DNA of 64,000 nt, from assembly GCA_014656495.1 (NCBI GenBank), contig BNCN01000002.1, forward strand, positions 186,001 to 250,000, in the 5' to 3' direction. Below, in pieces: positions 1 to 10,546 of this stretch (its first letter is position 1; the number at the start of each line of letters is the position of its first letter). The position numbers were made by a program, and so were the translations under genes. The stretch comes from Comamonas sp. KCTC 72670. Its GTDB lineage: Bacteria; Myxococcota; Myxococcia; Myxococcales; Myxococcaceae. A model generated the notes under the pieces. It worked only from the letters and a program-made list of their open reading frames with translations. It did not search any database and had not been told where the DNA came from.

Positions 1-249
1 CAGGTACTTGGGCTTGGGGCTGTCCTTGGGGACGAAGCTCCACTTGAGGCCCGTGGGGAAGCCGGCGCCGCCGCGGCCGCGGAGGTTCGACTTCTTCACC
101 TCGTCGATGATGGCGGCGGGCTCCATCTGGAGCGCCTTCTTCAGCGCCTCGTAGCCCCCCCGCTTGCGGTAGCTGTCCAGGGTCCAGGACTGAGGCTTAC
201 CCCAGGCCGCCGAGATGATCGGTTCGATCGTCTTTGCCGTAGAGGCCAT
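1..249 (-). CDS. nuoF: NADH-quinone oxidoreductase subunit F, N-terminal 83 residues (partial)
   Basis: This is the N-terminal 83 codons of the NADH- and FMN-binding subunit of respiratory complex I; the gene runs off the left edge of the window. The visible part ends in [15 protein letters not shown], the glycine-rich FMN/NADH-binding signature typical of NuoF and its relatives. The ATG lies 38 bp downstream of the nuoE stop on the same strand, so the two are almost certainly co-transcribed in the usual E-F order. In complex I, NuoE and NuoF together form the peripheral NADH dehydrogenase module that passes electrons from NADH via FMN into the Fe-S chain. No frame break is visible in this fragment. 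Confidence 0.93.
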   Translation of the reverse strand, partial: MASTAKTIEPIISAAWGKPQSWTLDSYRKRGGYEALKKALQMEPAAIIDEVKKSNLRGRGGAGFPTGLKWSFVPKDSPKPKYL

Positions 250-287
250 GTCGATGACGTCCTAAGCCTAAGAAGGGTGGGGGAGGT

Positions 288-776
288 TCAGCTCAACTTG
301 GCGAGGATGGCATCCAGCTTCGCCTTCGTCAGGCTTTCGTGATGATCCTCGTTGATCTGCAGGCAGGGCGCAGTACCGCACGAGGCCAGGCACTCGGTCT
401 CTCGCAAGGTGAACTTCTCGTTCGCTTCACCTGCCTTGAGGCCGAGCTTCTCCTCCAGGTAGGCGAGCATCTTCTCCGCGCCCCAGAGCGAGCAGGACAG
501 GTTCGTGCAGACGTCGATGACGTACTTGCCCGGCTTCTTGAGGTGGTACATCACGTAGAAGCTGGCCACTTCCATGGCCCGCTCGGGAGTGACCTCGAGA
601 TGCTTCGCCACCAGCCGCAACCCATCCGGGGGCAGCCACCCCTTGATTTCCTGGAGCAGCCGCAGCGCTGGGAGCATGCCCGCGCTTTTGCGATCCGGAG
701 GGTAGTGGGAGATGATCTCCGCGATTCCCGCGTCGAACGTCTTCTGCTCTTCAGAGGTGAACAGGGGCTCCGCCAT
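288..776 (-). CDS. nuoE: NADH-quinone oxidoreductase subunit E (24 kDa, 2Fe-2S)
   Basis: This 162-residue protein has the normal length for NuoE, the thioredoxin-like complex I subunit that carries the N1a [2Fe-2S] cluster. The four ligand cysteines are visible as CTNLSC (C-x4-C) and, about 35 residues later, ECLASC (C-x3-C). The N-terminal helical part (YPPDRKSAGMLPALRLLQE) is also typical. nuoF follows 38 bp downstream. There is no convincing Shine-Dalgarno sequence before the ATG. A perfect TTGACA on the minus strand (816-811) with a weak -10 (AATACG, 794-789) would put the transcript start only a few bases upstream of the ATG, so translation from a nearly leaderless mRNA is possible. Confidence 0.96.
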   Translation of the reverse strand: MAEPLFTSEEQKTFDAGIAEIISHYPPDRKSAGMLPALRLLQEIKGWLPPDGLRLVAKHLEVTPERAMEVASFYVMYHLKKPGKYVIDVCTNLSCSLWGAEKMLAYLEEKLGLKAGEANEKFTLRETECLASCGTAPCLQINEDHHESLTKAKLDAILAKLS

Positions 777-788
777 GGCGGGCCGGTA

Positions 789-838
789 CGTATTGCCCCA
801 ATGGCTACGTTGTCAACATAAACCCTCGAAGCTACACT
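789..838. promoter_or_regulatory. Divergent promoters with overlapping -35 boxes
   Basis: On the plus strand TTGTCA (810-815), a 17-bp spacer and TACACT (833-838) form a good sigma-70-type promoter for the PilZ-receiver gene at 882. On the minus strand TTGACA (816-811), a 16-bp spacer and AATACG (794-789) face nuoE. The two -35 boxes overlap within GTTGTCAAC, so RNA polymerase could not occupy both at once. Seen in sequence only; no transcription start is known here. Confidence 0.5.
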
Positions 839-881
839 GGGTTGCCATCAGCAAATTGCCGAGCGATTTCAAGCCCTTGTT

Positions 882-1631
882 ATGAACCCGGGTCCAGAGG
901 ACAAGCGCCAGCACCCCCGCGTCCCGGCTGTGCTGAGAGTGGACTACACGGACGGGCGCCAGGCCCGTGACGTGACGGAGAACCTGTCCCATGAGGGCCT
1001 GTTCGTTCAGACGGACCAGGTCTTCCGTCTGGGGGACGAGGTCCGGCTCGCACTTTCTTTCCCGGGCCTGCTGGATCCGGTAGAAGTCAGCGGAACCGTG
1101 GCCTGGACGCGGCCGGCGCGCCCCGATCAGCCCGCGGGCGTCGGCGTTCGCGTGGAGCGCGAGCAGGACCGACGGAAACTGGGTGACATCTTGAGTGCGG
1201 CAGGAGCAGACAGCCACGCGTCCCACGTCGAGCACGAGGGGTACCGTGTGCTCATCGTCGAGGACAACCCGCACATCATCGAGATGTACAGCTACGTGCT
1301 GAAGAAGCTGGCCAGCGGTGAGCTGCACGGGAAGGTGCCCCTGGAGGTCCACTTCGCGCCGGACGGGCACCACGCGCTGCAGATGCTGCGCGAGGACCGC
1401 TTCAACCTGGTGATGACGGACCTCTACATGCCGGTGATGGACGGCTTCGCGCTGGTGGAGCGCATGCGCGAGGAAGAGGCGCTGCGCGCCATCCCCATCA
1501 TCGCCATCTCCGCGGGCGGCAAGGAGGCGCAGGACCGCGCCATGCAACTGGGCGTGGACATCTACCTGCGCAAGCCGGTCCGCTTCGTGGAAGTGCTGGA
1601 GACGGTGAAGCAGCTCTTGCGCATCAAGTAG
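882..1631 (+). CDS. PilZ domain / response-regulator receiver fusion
   Basis: This 249-residue protein has an N-terminal PilZ domain (about 8-105) and a C-terminal receiver domain (about 120-246). The PilZ part keeps both c-di-GMP contact motifs, R9-x3-R13 and N34-x-S-x2-G39, so it should bind c-di-GMP. The receiver keeps the acidic pair E127/D128, the phospho-acceptor D180 in MTDLYMP, S210 and K231 in RKP, so it should be phosphorylated by a histidine kinase. No DNA-binding or enzymatic output domain is present. It therefore probably integrates a phosphorelay with c-di-GMP through protein contacts, for instance in motility or polysaccharide control; that role is inference. The promoter is at 810-838 and the kinase-like gene follows 65 bp downstream. 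No cognate kinase is adjacent. Confidence 0.9.
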   Translation: MNPGPEDKRQHPRVPAVLRVDYTDGRQARDVTENLSHEGLFVQTDQVFRLGDEVRLALSFPGLLDPVEVSGTVAWTRPARPDQPAGVGVRVEREQDRRKLGDILSAAGADSHASHVEHEGYRVLIVEDNPHIIEMYSYVLKKLASGELHGKVPLEVHFAPDGHHALQMLREDRFNLVMTDLYMPVMDGFALVERMREEEALRAIPIIAISAGGKEAQDRAMQLGVDIYLRKPVRFVEVLETVKQLLRIK

Positions 1632-1671
1632 GGGCGCGTTTTACGGCCAGTCATCCGTTGAGCGCCGGCGT

Positions 1672-1691
1672 GGGGACCGCATAGAGTCCCC
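1672..1691 (+). other. Small hairpin directly upstream of the kinase-like gene start
   Basis: GGGGAC (1672-1677) and GTCCCC (1686-1691) can pair around an 8-base loop. The stem ends 5 bases before the ATG at 1697, where a ribosome-binding site would be expected, and no Shine-Dalgarno sequence is visible there. It may limit translation of the downstream gene or simply be chance in high-GC DNA. Confidence 0.35.
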
Positions 1692-1696
1692 TTCCC

Positions 1697-3268
1697 ATGC
1701 AGAAGCCCGCCCTCAATCGCGATACCGTCAGTGGCGAGGCGCTGTTCATCCTCCGGAACCTGAGGGAGAACGGCCGTCTTGGACGCTCGAACAAGCTGGC
1801 CGACGTGAAGGCCGCCCTCGAACCGTCCGTGTCGCTCGAGTTCGACAACTACTTCTTCTTCCTCCGGAAGTTCCACTACATCGCCATGGACCGCGAGGCC
1901 CAGCTCAAGCTCACCGAGCAGGGCGAGCAGGTGGCGGGGGGCGAGCTGAACGAGCGCTTCTCCCTGGAGGTCGGTGAGTTCTTCGCCGATCAGCTCGGCG
2001 CCGTGGTGGGCACCCCCGAGGAGCCCATGGGCGGCGACGAGCCCCTGATGGTGCCGCCGCCTCCGCCGGAGCTGCTGCTGGACGAGACGGAGGTGGAGGC
2101 GCACCCGACGCCGGGCCCCACGCCCGCCCCGCCGCCCATGCCGCCGGTGCGCAGCTCGCGCTCGGCCATGCCCGCGTTGGATCTGGGCACGCCGCCCGGG
2201 GCCATCCCCATGCCGCCGCCCTCGGGCGCCCGCCCGGAGCCCGCCGCCGAGCCTCGCCGTGAGGCCACGGTCATCGTCCAGGGTTTCCCCCCGGCGTCCG
2301 CCGCCACGCCGTCTCCCACCCCTTCCGCGCCTGCCGCCGCCCCCATGCCCGCTCCCGCCGCGCCCACCCCCGCTCCCGCAGCCGCCGCGCCCGCCGCCTC
2401 CGCTCCGAAGGGCTCGGAGCTGGATTTGCGCTACCAGAAGTTCGACCCCATCGGCACCGGGCCGCTGGGCACCGTCTTCAAGGGCCGCGTCACCGCGCTG
2501 GGGTTGGACATCTGCCTCAAGGAGCTGAAGGACATCTTCGGCTACTTCTCCTTCCTGCAGCGGGGCGAGGTCCTCAAGCGCCTGAAGAAGGAGCTGTGCG
2601 CCCAGGCGCAGGTGCGCCACCCCGGCGTGGTCCAGGTGGTGGACCAGAACGTGGAAGCGGCGCGGCCGTACTTCGTGCTGGAGCTGATGCAGGGCAGCCT
2701 GCGCGAGCGGCTGGACGCGGGCGGCGGCAACGGCGTGCCGGTGCCCTTCGCGCTGCGCGCCTTCCTGCAGATGGCGTACGGCCTGCGGGCCGCGCACGCG
2801 GCGGGCCTCACGCACCACAACATCAAGCCGGAGAACGTGCTGTTCGACGCGTACGGCAACGCCAAGCTGGCCGACTTCGGCCTGGGCCGCGTGGTGGAGG
2901 TGGACTCCACCAAGGGCATGCCCCAGGTCTTCGTGGGCACGGGCGGCATGTCCTATATGGCGCCCGAGCTGATGAACCGGGGCGGCAAGGAGCCGGGCCC
3001 CGCCGCGGACGTGTACGCGCTGGGCATCCTCCTCTACGAGATGCTGACCGGGCAGATTCCGGGCCGCCGCTCGCCGCTGCCCTCCGAGGTCAACCCGGAG
3101 GCCCCCAGCGGCCTGGACCAGCTCTTCGACAAGGCCACCCAGGACAAGCGCGAGCAGCGCTACCCGGACGTCGACGCCATGCTGGAGGACTTCTACAAGG
3201 CGTTCCCGGAGAAGGAGTTCCTCGGCAAGGGCGACCTCATCATCTCGTCCGACACGCCGAAGGAGTGA
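1697..3268 (+). CDS. Ser/Thr protein kinase-like protein, probable pseudokinase
   Basis: This 523-residue protein has an N-terminal folded region (about 1-105) of unknown type, a Pro/Ala-rich linker (about 106-240) and a C-terminal eukaryotic-like kinase domain (about 246-515). The glycine loop (IGTGPLGTVFKG), the ATP-anchoring K275, the metal-binding DFG (393-395) and the APE-like MAPEL segment are intact. The catalytic loop, however, reads THHNIKPEN, so the HRD aspartate that acts as catalytic base is Asn375 (codon aac, 2819-2821). Loss of this base usually abolishes phosphotransfer while ATP binding may persist. A scaffold or allosteric role is therefore likely, though some atypical kinases keep low activity. 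It follows the PilZ-receiver gene on the same strand. There is no transmembrane segment, so it should be cytoplasmic. Confidence 0.88.
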   Translation: MQKPALNRDTVSGEALFILRNLRENGRLGRSNKLADVKAALEPSVSLEFDNYFFFLRKFHYIAMDREAQLKLTEQGEQVAGGELNERFSLEVGEFFADQLGAVVGTPEEPMGGDEPLMVPPPPPELLLDETEVEAHPTPGPTPAPPPMPPVRSSRSAMPALDLGTPPGAIPMPPPSGARPEPAAEPRREATVIVQGFPPASAATPSPTPSAPAAAPMPAPAAPTPAPAAAAPAASAPKGSELDLRYQKFDPIGTGPLGTVFKGRVTALGLDICLKELKDIFGYFSFLQRGEVLKRLKKELCAQAQVRHPGVVQVVDQNVEAARPYFVLELMQGSLRERLDAGGGNGVPVPFALRAFLQMAYGLRAAHAAGLTHHNIKPENVLFDAYGNAKLADFGLGRVVEVDSTKGMPQVFVGTGGMSYMAPELMNRGGKEPGPAADVYALGILLYEMLTGQIPGRRSPLPSEVNPEAPSGLDQLFDKATQDKREQRYPDVDAMLEDFYKAFPEKEFLGKGDLIISSDTPKE

Positions 3269-3341
3269 CGGCCGGGCGGCCGGGCCCCGGCGCACTCGGG
3301 GCTCGCCGCGCACGCGGCGGACTGCCAGACTTGGCGGGGCC

Positions 3342-4535
3342 ATGACCTCGCCCTCGTCCGAAAGCGTGCTCATCACCGTCGCCGGGAAGGACCAGCCCGG
3401 CATCACCTCGCGCTTCACCGGCCTGCTCGCGGAGGCGGGCGCCGCGCTCCTCGACGTGGAGCAGGTGGTGGTGCGGGGGCGGCTCACCCTCTGCCTGCTC
3501 GCGCGGCTGTCCGGGGACACGGGCGCCGTGCTGGAGCCGCTGGTGGCCGCCGCGAAGACGCTGGGCGTGACGTTGGACGTCGAGCCCGTCACCGCGCCCG
3601 CGTCCGTGGACGGCGAGGGCTCGCGCTTCGTCGTCACCGCCGTGGGCCGCGCGCTGGGGGCCGGCGAGCTGCACGCGCTGACGCAGGTGCTGGCCGCGCA
3701 CGGCGCCCACGTGGAGCGCATCACCCGCACCAGCGAGCCGCACCTGGGCGCGGTGGACATCCACCTCGCCCTGGCCGCGGGACAGGCGCCGGACGCGCTC
3801 AAGCAGGCGCTGCTGGAGCTGTCCATGAAGTCGGGCGGCTTCGACGTGGCGCTGCAGCGCGAGAGCCTCTTCCGGCGCGGCAAGCGGATGGTCGTCATGG
3901 ACATGGACTCCACGCTCATCCGCATCGAGGTCATCGACGAGCTGGCGCGCGCGCACGGCGTGGGCGAGCAGGTGGCGGCCATCACCGAGCGCGCCATGCA
4001 GGGGGAGATGGACTACGACGAGTCGCTGCGTCAGCGCGTGGCGCTGCTCGCGGGGCTGGACGAGTCCGTGGTGCACCAGCTCGCGGCGAACCTGCCGCTG
4101 ACGGAGGGCGCGGAGACGCTGGTGCGCGCGCTCAAGCGGCTGGGCTGCCGCACCGCCGTCATCAGCGGCGGCTTCTCCGTGGCGGCCGAGGCGCTCAAGA
4201 CGCGGCTGGGCATCGACGTCGCGCACTCCAACGTGTTGGAGGTGAAGGACGGGAAGCTCACCGGCCGCACCGTGGGGGCCATCGTCAACGCGCGGCGCAA
4301 GGCGGAGCTGTTGGCGTCGCTGGCCCAGGCGGAGGGAATCCTGCTGGACCAGGTGGTCGCCGTGGGCGACGGCGCCAATGACCTGCTGATGCTGGAGCGC
4401 GCCGGCCTGGGCATCGCCTTCCGGGCGAAGCCCAAGCTGCGCGCCGCGGCCGACACGTCCATCTCCGCGGGAGGCCTGGACACCATCCTCTTCCTGCTGG
4501 GACTCACCGGCCGCGAGCTGCAGGAGCTCGGCTGA
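3342..4535 (+). CDS. serB: Phosphoserine phosphatase with N-terminal ACT domains
   Basis: This 397-residue enzyme catalyses the last step of serine synthesis, hydrolysis of O-phosphoserine. The N-terminal half (about 1-175) holds two ACT-type regulatory modules, the first starting with SVLITVAGKDQPGITSR. The C-terminal half is a HAD phosphatase. Motif I is VVMDMDSTLI, with the nucleophilic and acid/base aspartates, motif II is VISGGFS, and motif III/IV is VAVGDGANDLLML. The long ACT-containing form is common in actinobacteria and deltaproteobacteria, whereas the E. coli enzyme is shorter. It lies 73 bp after the kinase-like gene and ends 9 bp from the convergent MshEN gene. The ACT domains suggest feedback control by an amino acid, probably serine (inference). 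Confidence 0.95.
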   Translation: MTSPSSESVLITVAGKDQPGITSRFTGLLAEAGAALLDVEQVVVRGRLTLCLLARLSGDTGAVLEPLVAAAKTLGVTLDVEPVTAPASVDGEGSRFVVTAVGRALGAGELHALTQVLAAHGAHVERITRTSEPHLGAVDIHLALAAGQAPDALKQALLELSMKSGGFDVALQRESLFRRGKRMVVMDMDSTLIRIEVIDELARAHGVGEQVAAITERAMQGEMDYDESLRQRVALLAGLDESVVHQLAANLPLTEGAETLVRALKRLGCRTAVISGGFSVAAEALKTRLGIDVAHSNVLEVKDGKLTGRTVGAIVNARRKAELLASLAQAEGILLDQVVAVGDGANDLLMLERAGLGIAFRAKPKLRAAADTSISAGGLDTILFLLGLTGRELQELG

Positions 4536-4544
4536 GGACGCGGG

Positions 4545-5393
4545 CTACAGCCGCATCCTCGCGGCCAGCTCGCGCTGTTGAAGCGAGCCCTTCTCCAGGA
4601 GCAGCTCGAGCAGCGCGCGCAGAATCTTGGAGCTCTTCTCCTGGTTCATCTGCACCGTCTGCAGGCGCTTCAGGTCCTCGTCGCTCCACTCCGACGTCGG
4701 CGCGCCGCCCGCGAGAATCTCGTCGAGGATGTCGGCGGCGCTGGCGTTGCTGCTCGGCGCGGGGGCGCGCTCCGCGGCGCGAGGCGGCGGAGGGGGCGCG
4801 GCGGCGGGCGCGGGCGGGGTGATGTCCGCGATGCGCTTCACCACCGTGTTGCCGCTCATGTCGACGACCTTGAACTCGTCTTCATCCGAGGACGTGTCCT
4901 CGTCCGACGAGCGCTGCTTGCCGCCGAAGCGCGTGCTGACCACGGGCTCCTGGCCGCGGTAGTGGCGGAGGATGGCGTGCTCGATTTCGCGCTCGCCCGC
5001 CACCATGACGACCACGCGGGCGCGGCTCTTCGCCGCCACCTGGTCCAGCGTGACGAGGTCCGTGGGGTCCGCCATGGCCAGCACCAGCGTCTTGCCGTTG
5101 TCCTTCAGCGACACGGGGAAGACGGCCTTCTGCTCGGCGAGGTTCACGTCCACGCGCGCGAGCGCGCCCGCGTCACGCGTGACGTTGCCCAGCTGGATGC
5201 GCTGCATTCCCAGGCCCTGGCAGATGGCCTCGGTGATGACGTCATCGGTGGCGAGCCCGAGGTCCGCGATGATGCGCGAGAGCCGGCCTCCCCATTGGTC
5301 ATGGGTGGCCAGCGCGCTGCGCAGCTGCAAGTCGTCGATGACGCGTGCCTTGACGAGGATGTCGCCAATGCGATTCCGGGAAGGAGAAGCCAT
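4545..5393 (-). CDS. MshEN (GspE N-terminal) domain protein
   Basis: This 282-residue protein carries an MshEN/T2SSE_N domain (about 5-145) without any ATPase domain. The two helical motifs characteristic of the family are visible: RIGDILVKARVIDD followed by GGRLSRIIADLGLATDD, and then a second subdomain with LVLAMADPTDLVTLD. The rest is an acidic and Pro/Ala-rich linker (about 160-225) and a short C-terminal helical tail. In MshE and related proteins this domain binds c-di-GMP, so a sensory or adaptor role is possible, but ligand binding cannot be confirmed here. It is convergent with serB and the 3' ends are 9 bp apart. A related N-terminal domain occurs in the 988-residue protein at 50184. 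Confidence 0.82.
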   Translation of the reverse strand: MASPSRNRIGDILVKARVIDDLQLRSALATHDQWGGRLSRIIADLGLATDDVITEAICQGLGMQRIQLGNVTRDAGALARVDVNLAEQKAVFPVSLKDNGKTLVLAMADPTDLVTLDQVAAKSRARVVVMVAGEREIEHAILRHYRGQEPVVSTRFGGKQRSSDEDTSSDEDEFKVVDMSGNTVVKRIADITPPAPAAAPPPPPRAAERAPAPSSNASAADILDEILAGGAPTSEWSDEDLKRLQTVQMNQEKSSKILRALLELLLEKGSLQQRELAARMRL

Positions 5394-5452
5394 GGCTCCG
5401 CATTCTACCGTCTAGATGCGCGGACGCTGAGTCCGCGATGAGGAGGCCTGCC

Positions 5453-5647
5453 ATGCAACCCTTCGCGGAAGCCGCCACCCAGCAGTGTCCCTATTGCGGT
5501 GAACAGGTCGAGGTCGCCGTGGACCCCATCGGCGTGGCCTCGGAGTCGTACATCGAGGACTGCCCGGTGTGCTGCCGTCCGTGGACGGTGCAGGTGTCCC
5601 GCGACGAGGAAGGGTACGCGGTGCAGCTCGGGCGCGACGACGATTGA
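5453..5647 (+). CDS. Small CPxCG cysteine-rich zinc-ribbon-like protein
   Basis: This 64-residue protein has two metal-binding knuckles, CPYCGE near the N-terminus and CPVCCRPW in the middle. It matches the family annotated as CPXCG motif-containing cysteine-rich protein (function unknown; zinc binding presumed). I place the start at 5453 rather than the in-frame ATG at 5438 because a perfect AGGAGG (5441-5446) lies 6 bases before it and would fall inside the longer reading. The tail is acidic (GRDDD). It is divergent from the MshEN gene, so the two share the 60-bp region between them. Confidence 0.85.
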   Translation: MQPFAEAATQQCPYCGEQVEVAVDPIGVASESYIEDCPVCCRPWTVQVSRDEEGYAVQLGRDDD

Positions 5648-5858
5648 GGCGGCCTGGCGGGCGGGCAGGCAGGCGCGAAGCAGGGCCTCGCGCGGGGCCG
5701 CGGGGCGTTGCTTGACACGTCCCGAAGCATGGTTCTCTTGAGTCTTGTGAGGCGGCGCTGGAGCCCCGGTGGGGGGCACCGCGGCGACCGCGAACCTGAA
5801 CCCACACAAGCACAGTCATGCCGTGCGTCCGCGAGGGCGACACGAACAGGAGACGACC

Positions 5859-6302
5859 ATGCAGACTCGCAATCCGTTCAACTCCGCCGTGGTGGTGAAC
5901 CCGCTGATGCGCGACGTGGACGCGCTCTTCCGCGAGCTGACGCAGCCCATGTGGCGTCAGGCGCCGCGGGAGCGCACGCCGGCCGCGGACATCCTCGAGT
6001 CCGAGAGCGGGCTCACGCTCCAACTGGACATGCCCGGGCTGGAGGCGAAGTCCATCCAGGTGACGGTGGAGAAGGACATCCTCACCGTGCAGGCGGAGCG
6101 CAAGGCCGAGCCGCGGGCGGAGGGCGTCAACGTGCGCCGGCAGGAGCGCGCCTTCGGGACATTCGCCCGGTCCTTCGCGCTGCCTGACACCGTGGACGCC
6201 AGCAAGGTGGAAGCGCGCTACGAGCAGGGCGTGCTCACGCTGACCTTGCCTCGGCGCGAGGAGAGCAAGCCTCGCGTCATCGAAGTCAAGGTCCAGGGCT
6301 GA
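5859..6302 (+). CDS. Hsp20-family small heat-shock protein
   Basis: This 147-residue protein is an alpha-crystallin-domain chaperone of the size usual for bacterial Hsp20. The crystallin domain (about 40-140) begins at ADILESESGLTLQLDMPGL and ends with the signature GVLTLTLPRRE. It would hold unfolding proteins in a refoldable state; in myxobacteria such proteins include the spore protein SP21/HspA, but I cannot say which paralogue this is. The start at 5859 is preferred over in-frame ATG 5769 because an AGGAG sequence lies just upstream and the shorter protein matches the family. A TTGACA-like box (5712-5717) lies about 140 bp upstream, without a clear -10. The gene ends in a strong convergent hairpin at 6364-6395. 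Confidence 0.93.
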   Translation: MQTRNPFNSAVVVNPLMRDVDALFRELTQPMWRQAPRERTPAADILESESGLTLQLDMPGLEAKSIQVTVEKDILTVQAERKAEPRAEGVNVRRQERAFGTFARSFALPDTVDASKVEARYEQGVLTLTLPRREESKPRVIEVKVQG

Positions 6303-6363
6303 GGCCCCGGGCGCACACCGCTGGCCAGGGAGGTCACCTGCCTCCCATCATCACAACCCCTGC

Positions 6364-6395
6364 CAGGGCTTCCGCGGACAGAGGCGGAAGCCCTG
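6364..6395. terminator. Perfect 12-bp hairpin between convergent genes
   Basis: CAGGGCTTCCGC (6364-6375) pairs perfectly with GCGGAAGCCCTG (6384-6395) around an 8-base loop. It sits between the 3' ends of the hsp20 gene (+) and the HTH-receiver gene (-), so it could end transcription from both sides. There is no long U tract. Confidence 0.65.
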
Positions 6396-6401
6396 CCTGT
6401 G

Positions 6402-6983
6402 CTACCGCTTGGCGCTGAGCGCCATTGGCACGCGGAACAGCTCCAGCACCTGCTGGACGTCCAGCGGCTTGGCCAGGCACGCCAGCGCGCCGGCCTGCTT
6501 GGACTGCTCCACGACCTCGGGCGTGTGCGCGGACGTCATGGTGATGAGCCGCACGCCCTCCATCTGCTTGCGCGCGCGGATACGGCGGCAGACCTCGAGG
6601 CCGTCGATGTCCGGCATGTTGAGGTCGATGATCATGCCGTGCGGCTTCTGCTCGGACACGAGCAGCAGGGCCTCCACGCCGCTCGTCGTCGTCTGCAGCT
6701 CCACCTGGGCCGCGAACGGCTTGAAGGCGCGCTTGATGGCGTCCAGCACCGGGCGCTCGTCATCCACCGCGAGCAGGCGCACGGTGCCGCTTCCGAGCTC
6801 CTCCGGCACAGGCATCTGGTGCGTGATGAGGAAGGTGCGCAGGTCCGCCGACCGCACGCGGCGGTGGCCGCCCGGCGTCCTGAAAGCCATCAGGATGCCC
6901 CGGTCAATCCACTTGCTCACGGTGGACGGGTCCACCTGAAGCAAACGACTGATGTCGTGCGTGGTGTAGAGCTGGTCCGTCAT
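6402..6983 (-). CDS. MerR/excisionase-type HTH plus receiver domain regulator
   Basis: This 193-residue protein has the domain order opposite to that of most response regulators: an N-terminal excisionase/MerR-like winged HTH (about 1-60, with DPSTVSKWIDRG and the wing FRTPGGHRRV) and a C-terminal receiver (about 68-190). The receiver keeps AVDDE, the phospho-acceptor Asp in IIDLNMPDIDG, TSA and the lysine in AKP, so phosphorylation is expected. I chose the start at 6983 (MTDQLYTT) because GAGGGGAG precedes it; the in-frame ATG at 7034 adds 17 low-complexity residues. It follows kdsC by 79 bp on the same strand and may be transcribed with the Kdo genes. No partner kinase is nearby. Confidence 0.88.
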   Translation of the reverse strand: MTDQLYTTHDISRLLQVDPSTVSKWIDRGILMAFRTPGGHRRVRSADLRTFLITHQMPVPEELGSGTVRLLAVDDERPVLDAIKRAFKPFAAQVELQTTTSGVEALLLVSEQKPHGMIIDLNMPDIDGLEVCRRIRARKQMEGVRLITMTSAHTPEVVEQSKQAGALACLAKPLDVQQVLELFRVPMALSAKR

Positions 6984-7062
6984 CGCCGTACTCCCCTCTT
7001 GCTGCATCATTCCGCTGCCCATGGAACTATTCACCTACCTTGAACACGGGTTTTCTTCAACC

Positions 7063-7638
7063 TTACTGAGTACCGCGCCTATCAGACCCTCTCATCAGAC
7101 CCACTGCGTCGTCCCAGCGGCCACTGGCCTTGAGACACAGTTCCACGAGCTCACGAGCGGCCCCTCGGCCGCCAGGATTCTGGGTAACGAAGTGGGCCTC
7201 GTGGCGCACCTCGGGGACCGCATCCGCAGGACAAGCGGAAAGAGCCACCATTGAAAGTGGGCCCAGGTCGTTGTGGTCGTCACCCATGTAGGCGCAGGCG
7301 TCCAGGGGCACGTCCAGTTGGGCGACCAGCTCTTTGAGCGCGGCCGACTTGTCACGTCGGCCCTGGAACACCGCCGCGAGCCCCAGCTCCTTGCCGCGCT
7401 TCTCCACGATGCCGGAGGTGCGGGCGGTGAGGATGGCGGCGGGCAGGCCCGACAGGCGGGCCATGACGAGCGCGTGGCCGTCCTTGACGTCGAAGCGCTT
7501 CATCAGCTCGCCGTCCTGGCCGTAGTAGAGGCCCCCGTCCGTGAGGACCCCGTCCACGTCGAAGACGAGCAGGCGCACGCGCGCAGCGCGGGACGTGAGC
7601 TCTTCCTTTCCCAGTCTGGAAGGGGCTTCCGTCACCAT
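7063..7638 (-). CDS. kdsC: 3-deoxy-D-manno-octulosonate 8-phosphate phosphatase
   Basis: This 191-residue HAD-superfamily phosphatase removes the phosphate from Kdo-8-P, the step after KdsA in making Kdo for lipopolysaccharide. Motif I is VFDVDGVLTDGGLYY, with the two catalytic aspartates and the KdsC-typical TDG. RFDVKDGHAL follows, motif II/III is TARTS with a later lysine (DKSAAL), and the metal site is YMGDDHNDL. Length and motif spacing match KdsC, and the gene directly follows kdsA (31 bp gap) in the same orientation, which settles the assignment over other HAD enzymes. The C-terminus (about 25 residues after the usual end) is basic. Confidence 0.95.
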   Translation of the reverse strand: MVTEAPSRLGKEELTSRAARVRLLVFDVDGVLTDGGLYYGQDGELMKRFDVKDGHALVMARLSGLPAAILTARTSGIVEKRGKELGLAAVFQGRRDKSAALKELVAQLDVPLDACAYMGDDHNDLGPLSMVALSACPADAVPEVRHEAHFVTQNPGGRGAARELVELCLKASGRWDDAVGLMRGSDRRGTQ

Positions 7639-7669
7639 GGCTTGCTCGACTCCTGTGTGCGCTGACGCA

Positions 7670-10456
<2,787 letters not shown>

Positions 10457-10546
10457 GGCTGTGACTCCCGGAAGAAACGTGTTGGGTCGGCCTCCCCCTG
10501 GCGCGCTCCGAACAGGAGGGGCGGTCCGGCATTCCCGAGCGTCCGT

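Noticed and set aside
5712-5717. TTGACA before hsp20 as a heat-shock promoter
   Set aside because: No matching -10 at 15-19 bp for sigma-70, and no sigma-32-type -10 or CIRCE repeat is visible.
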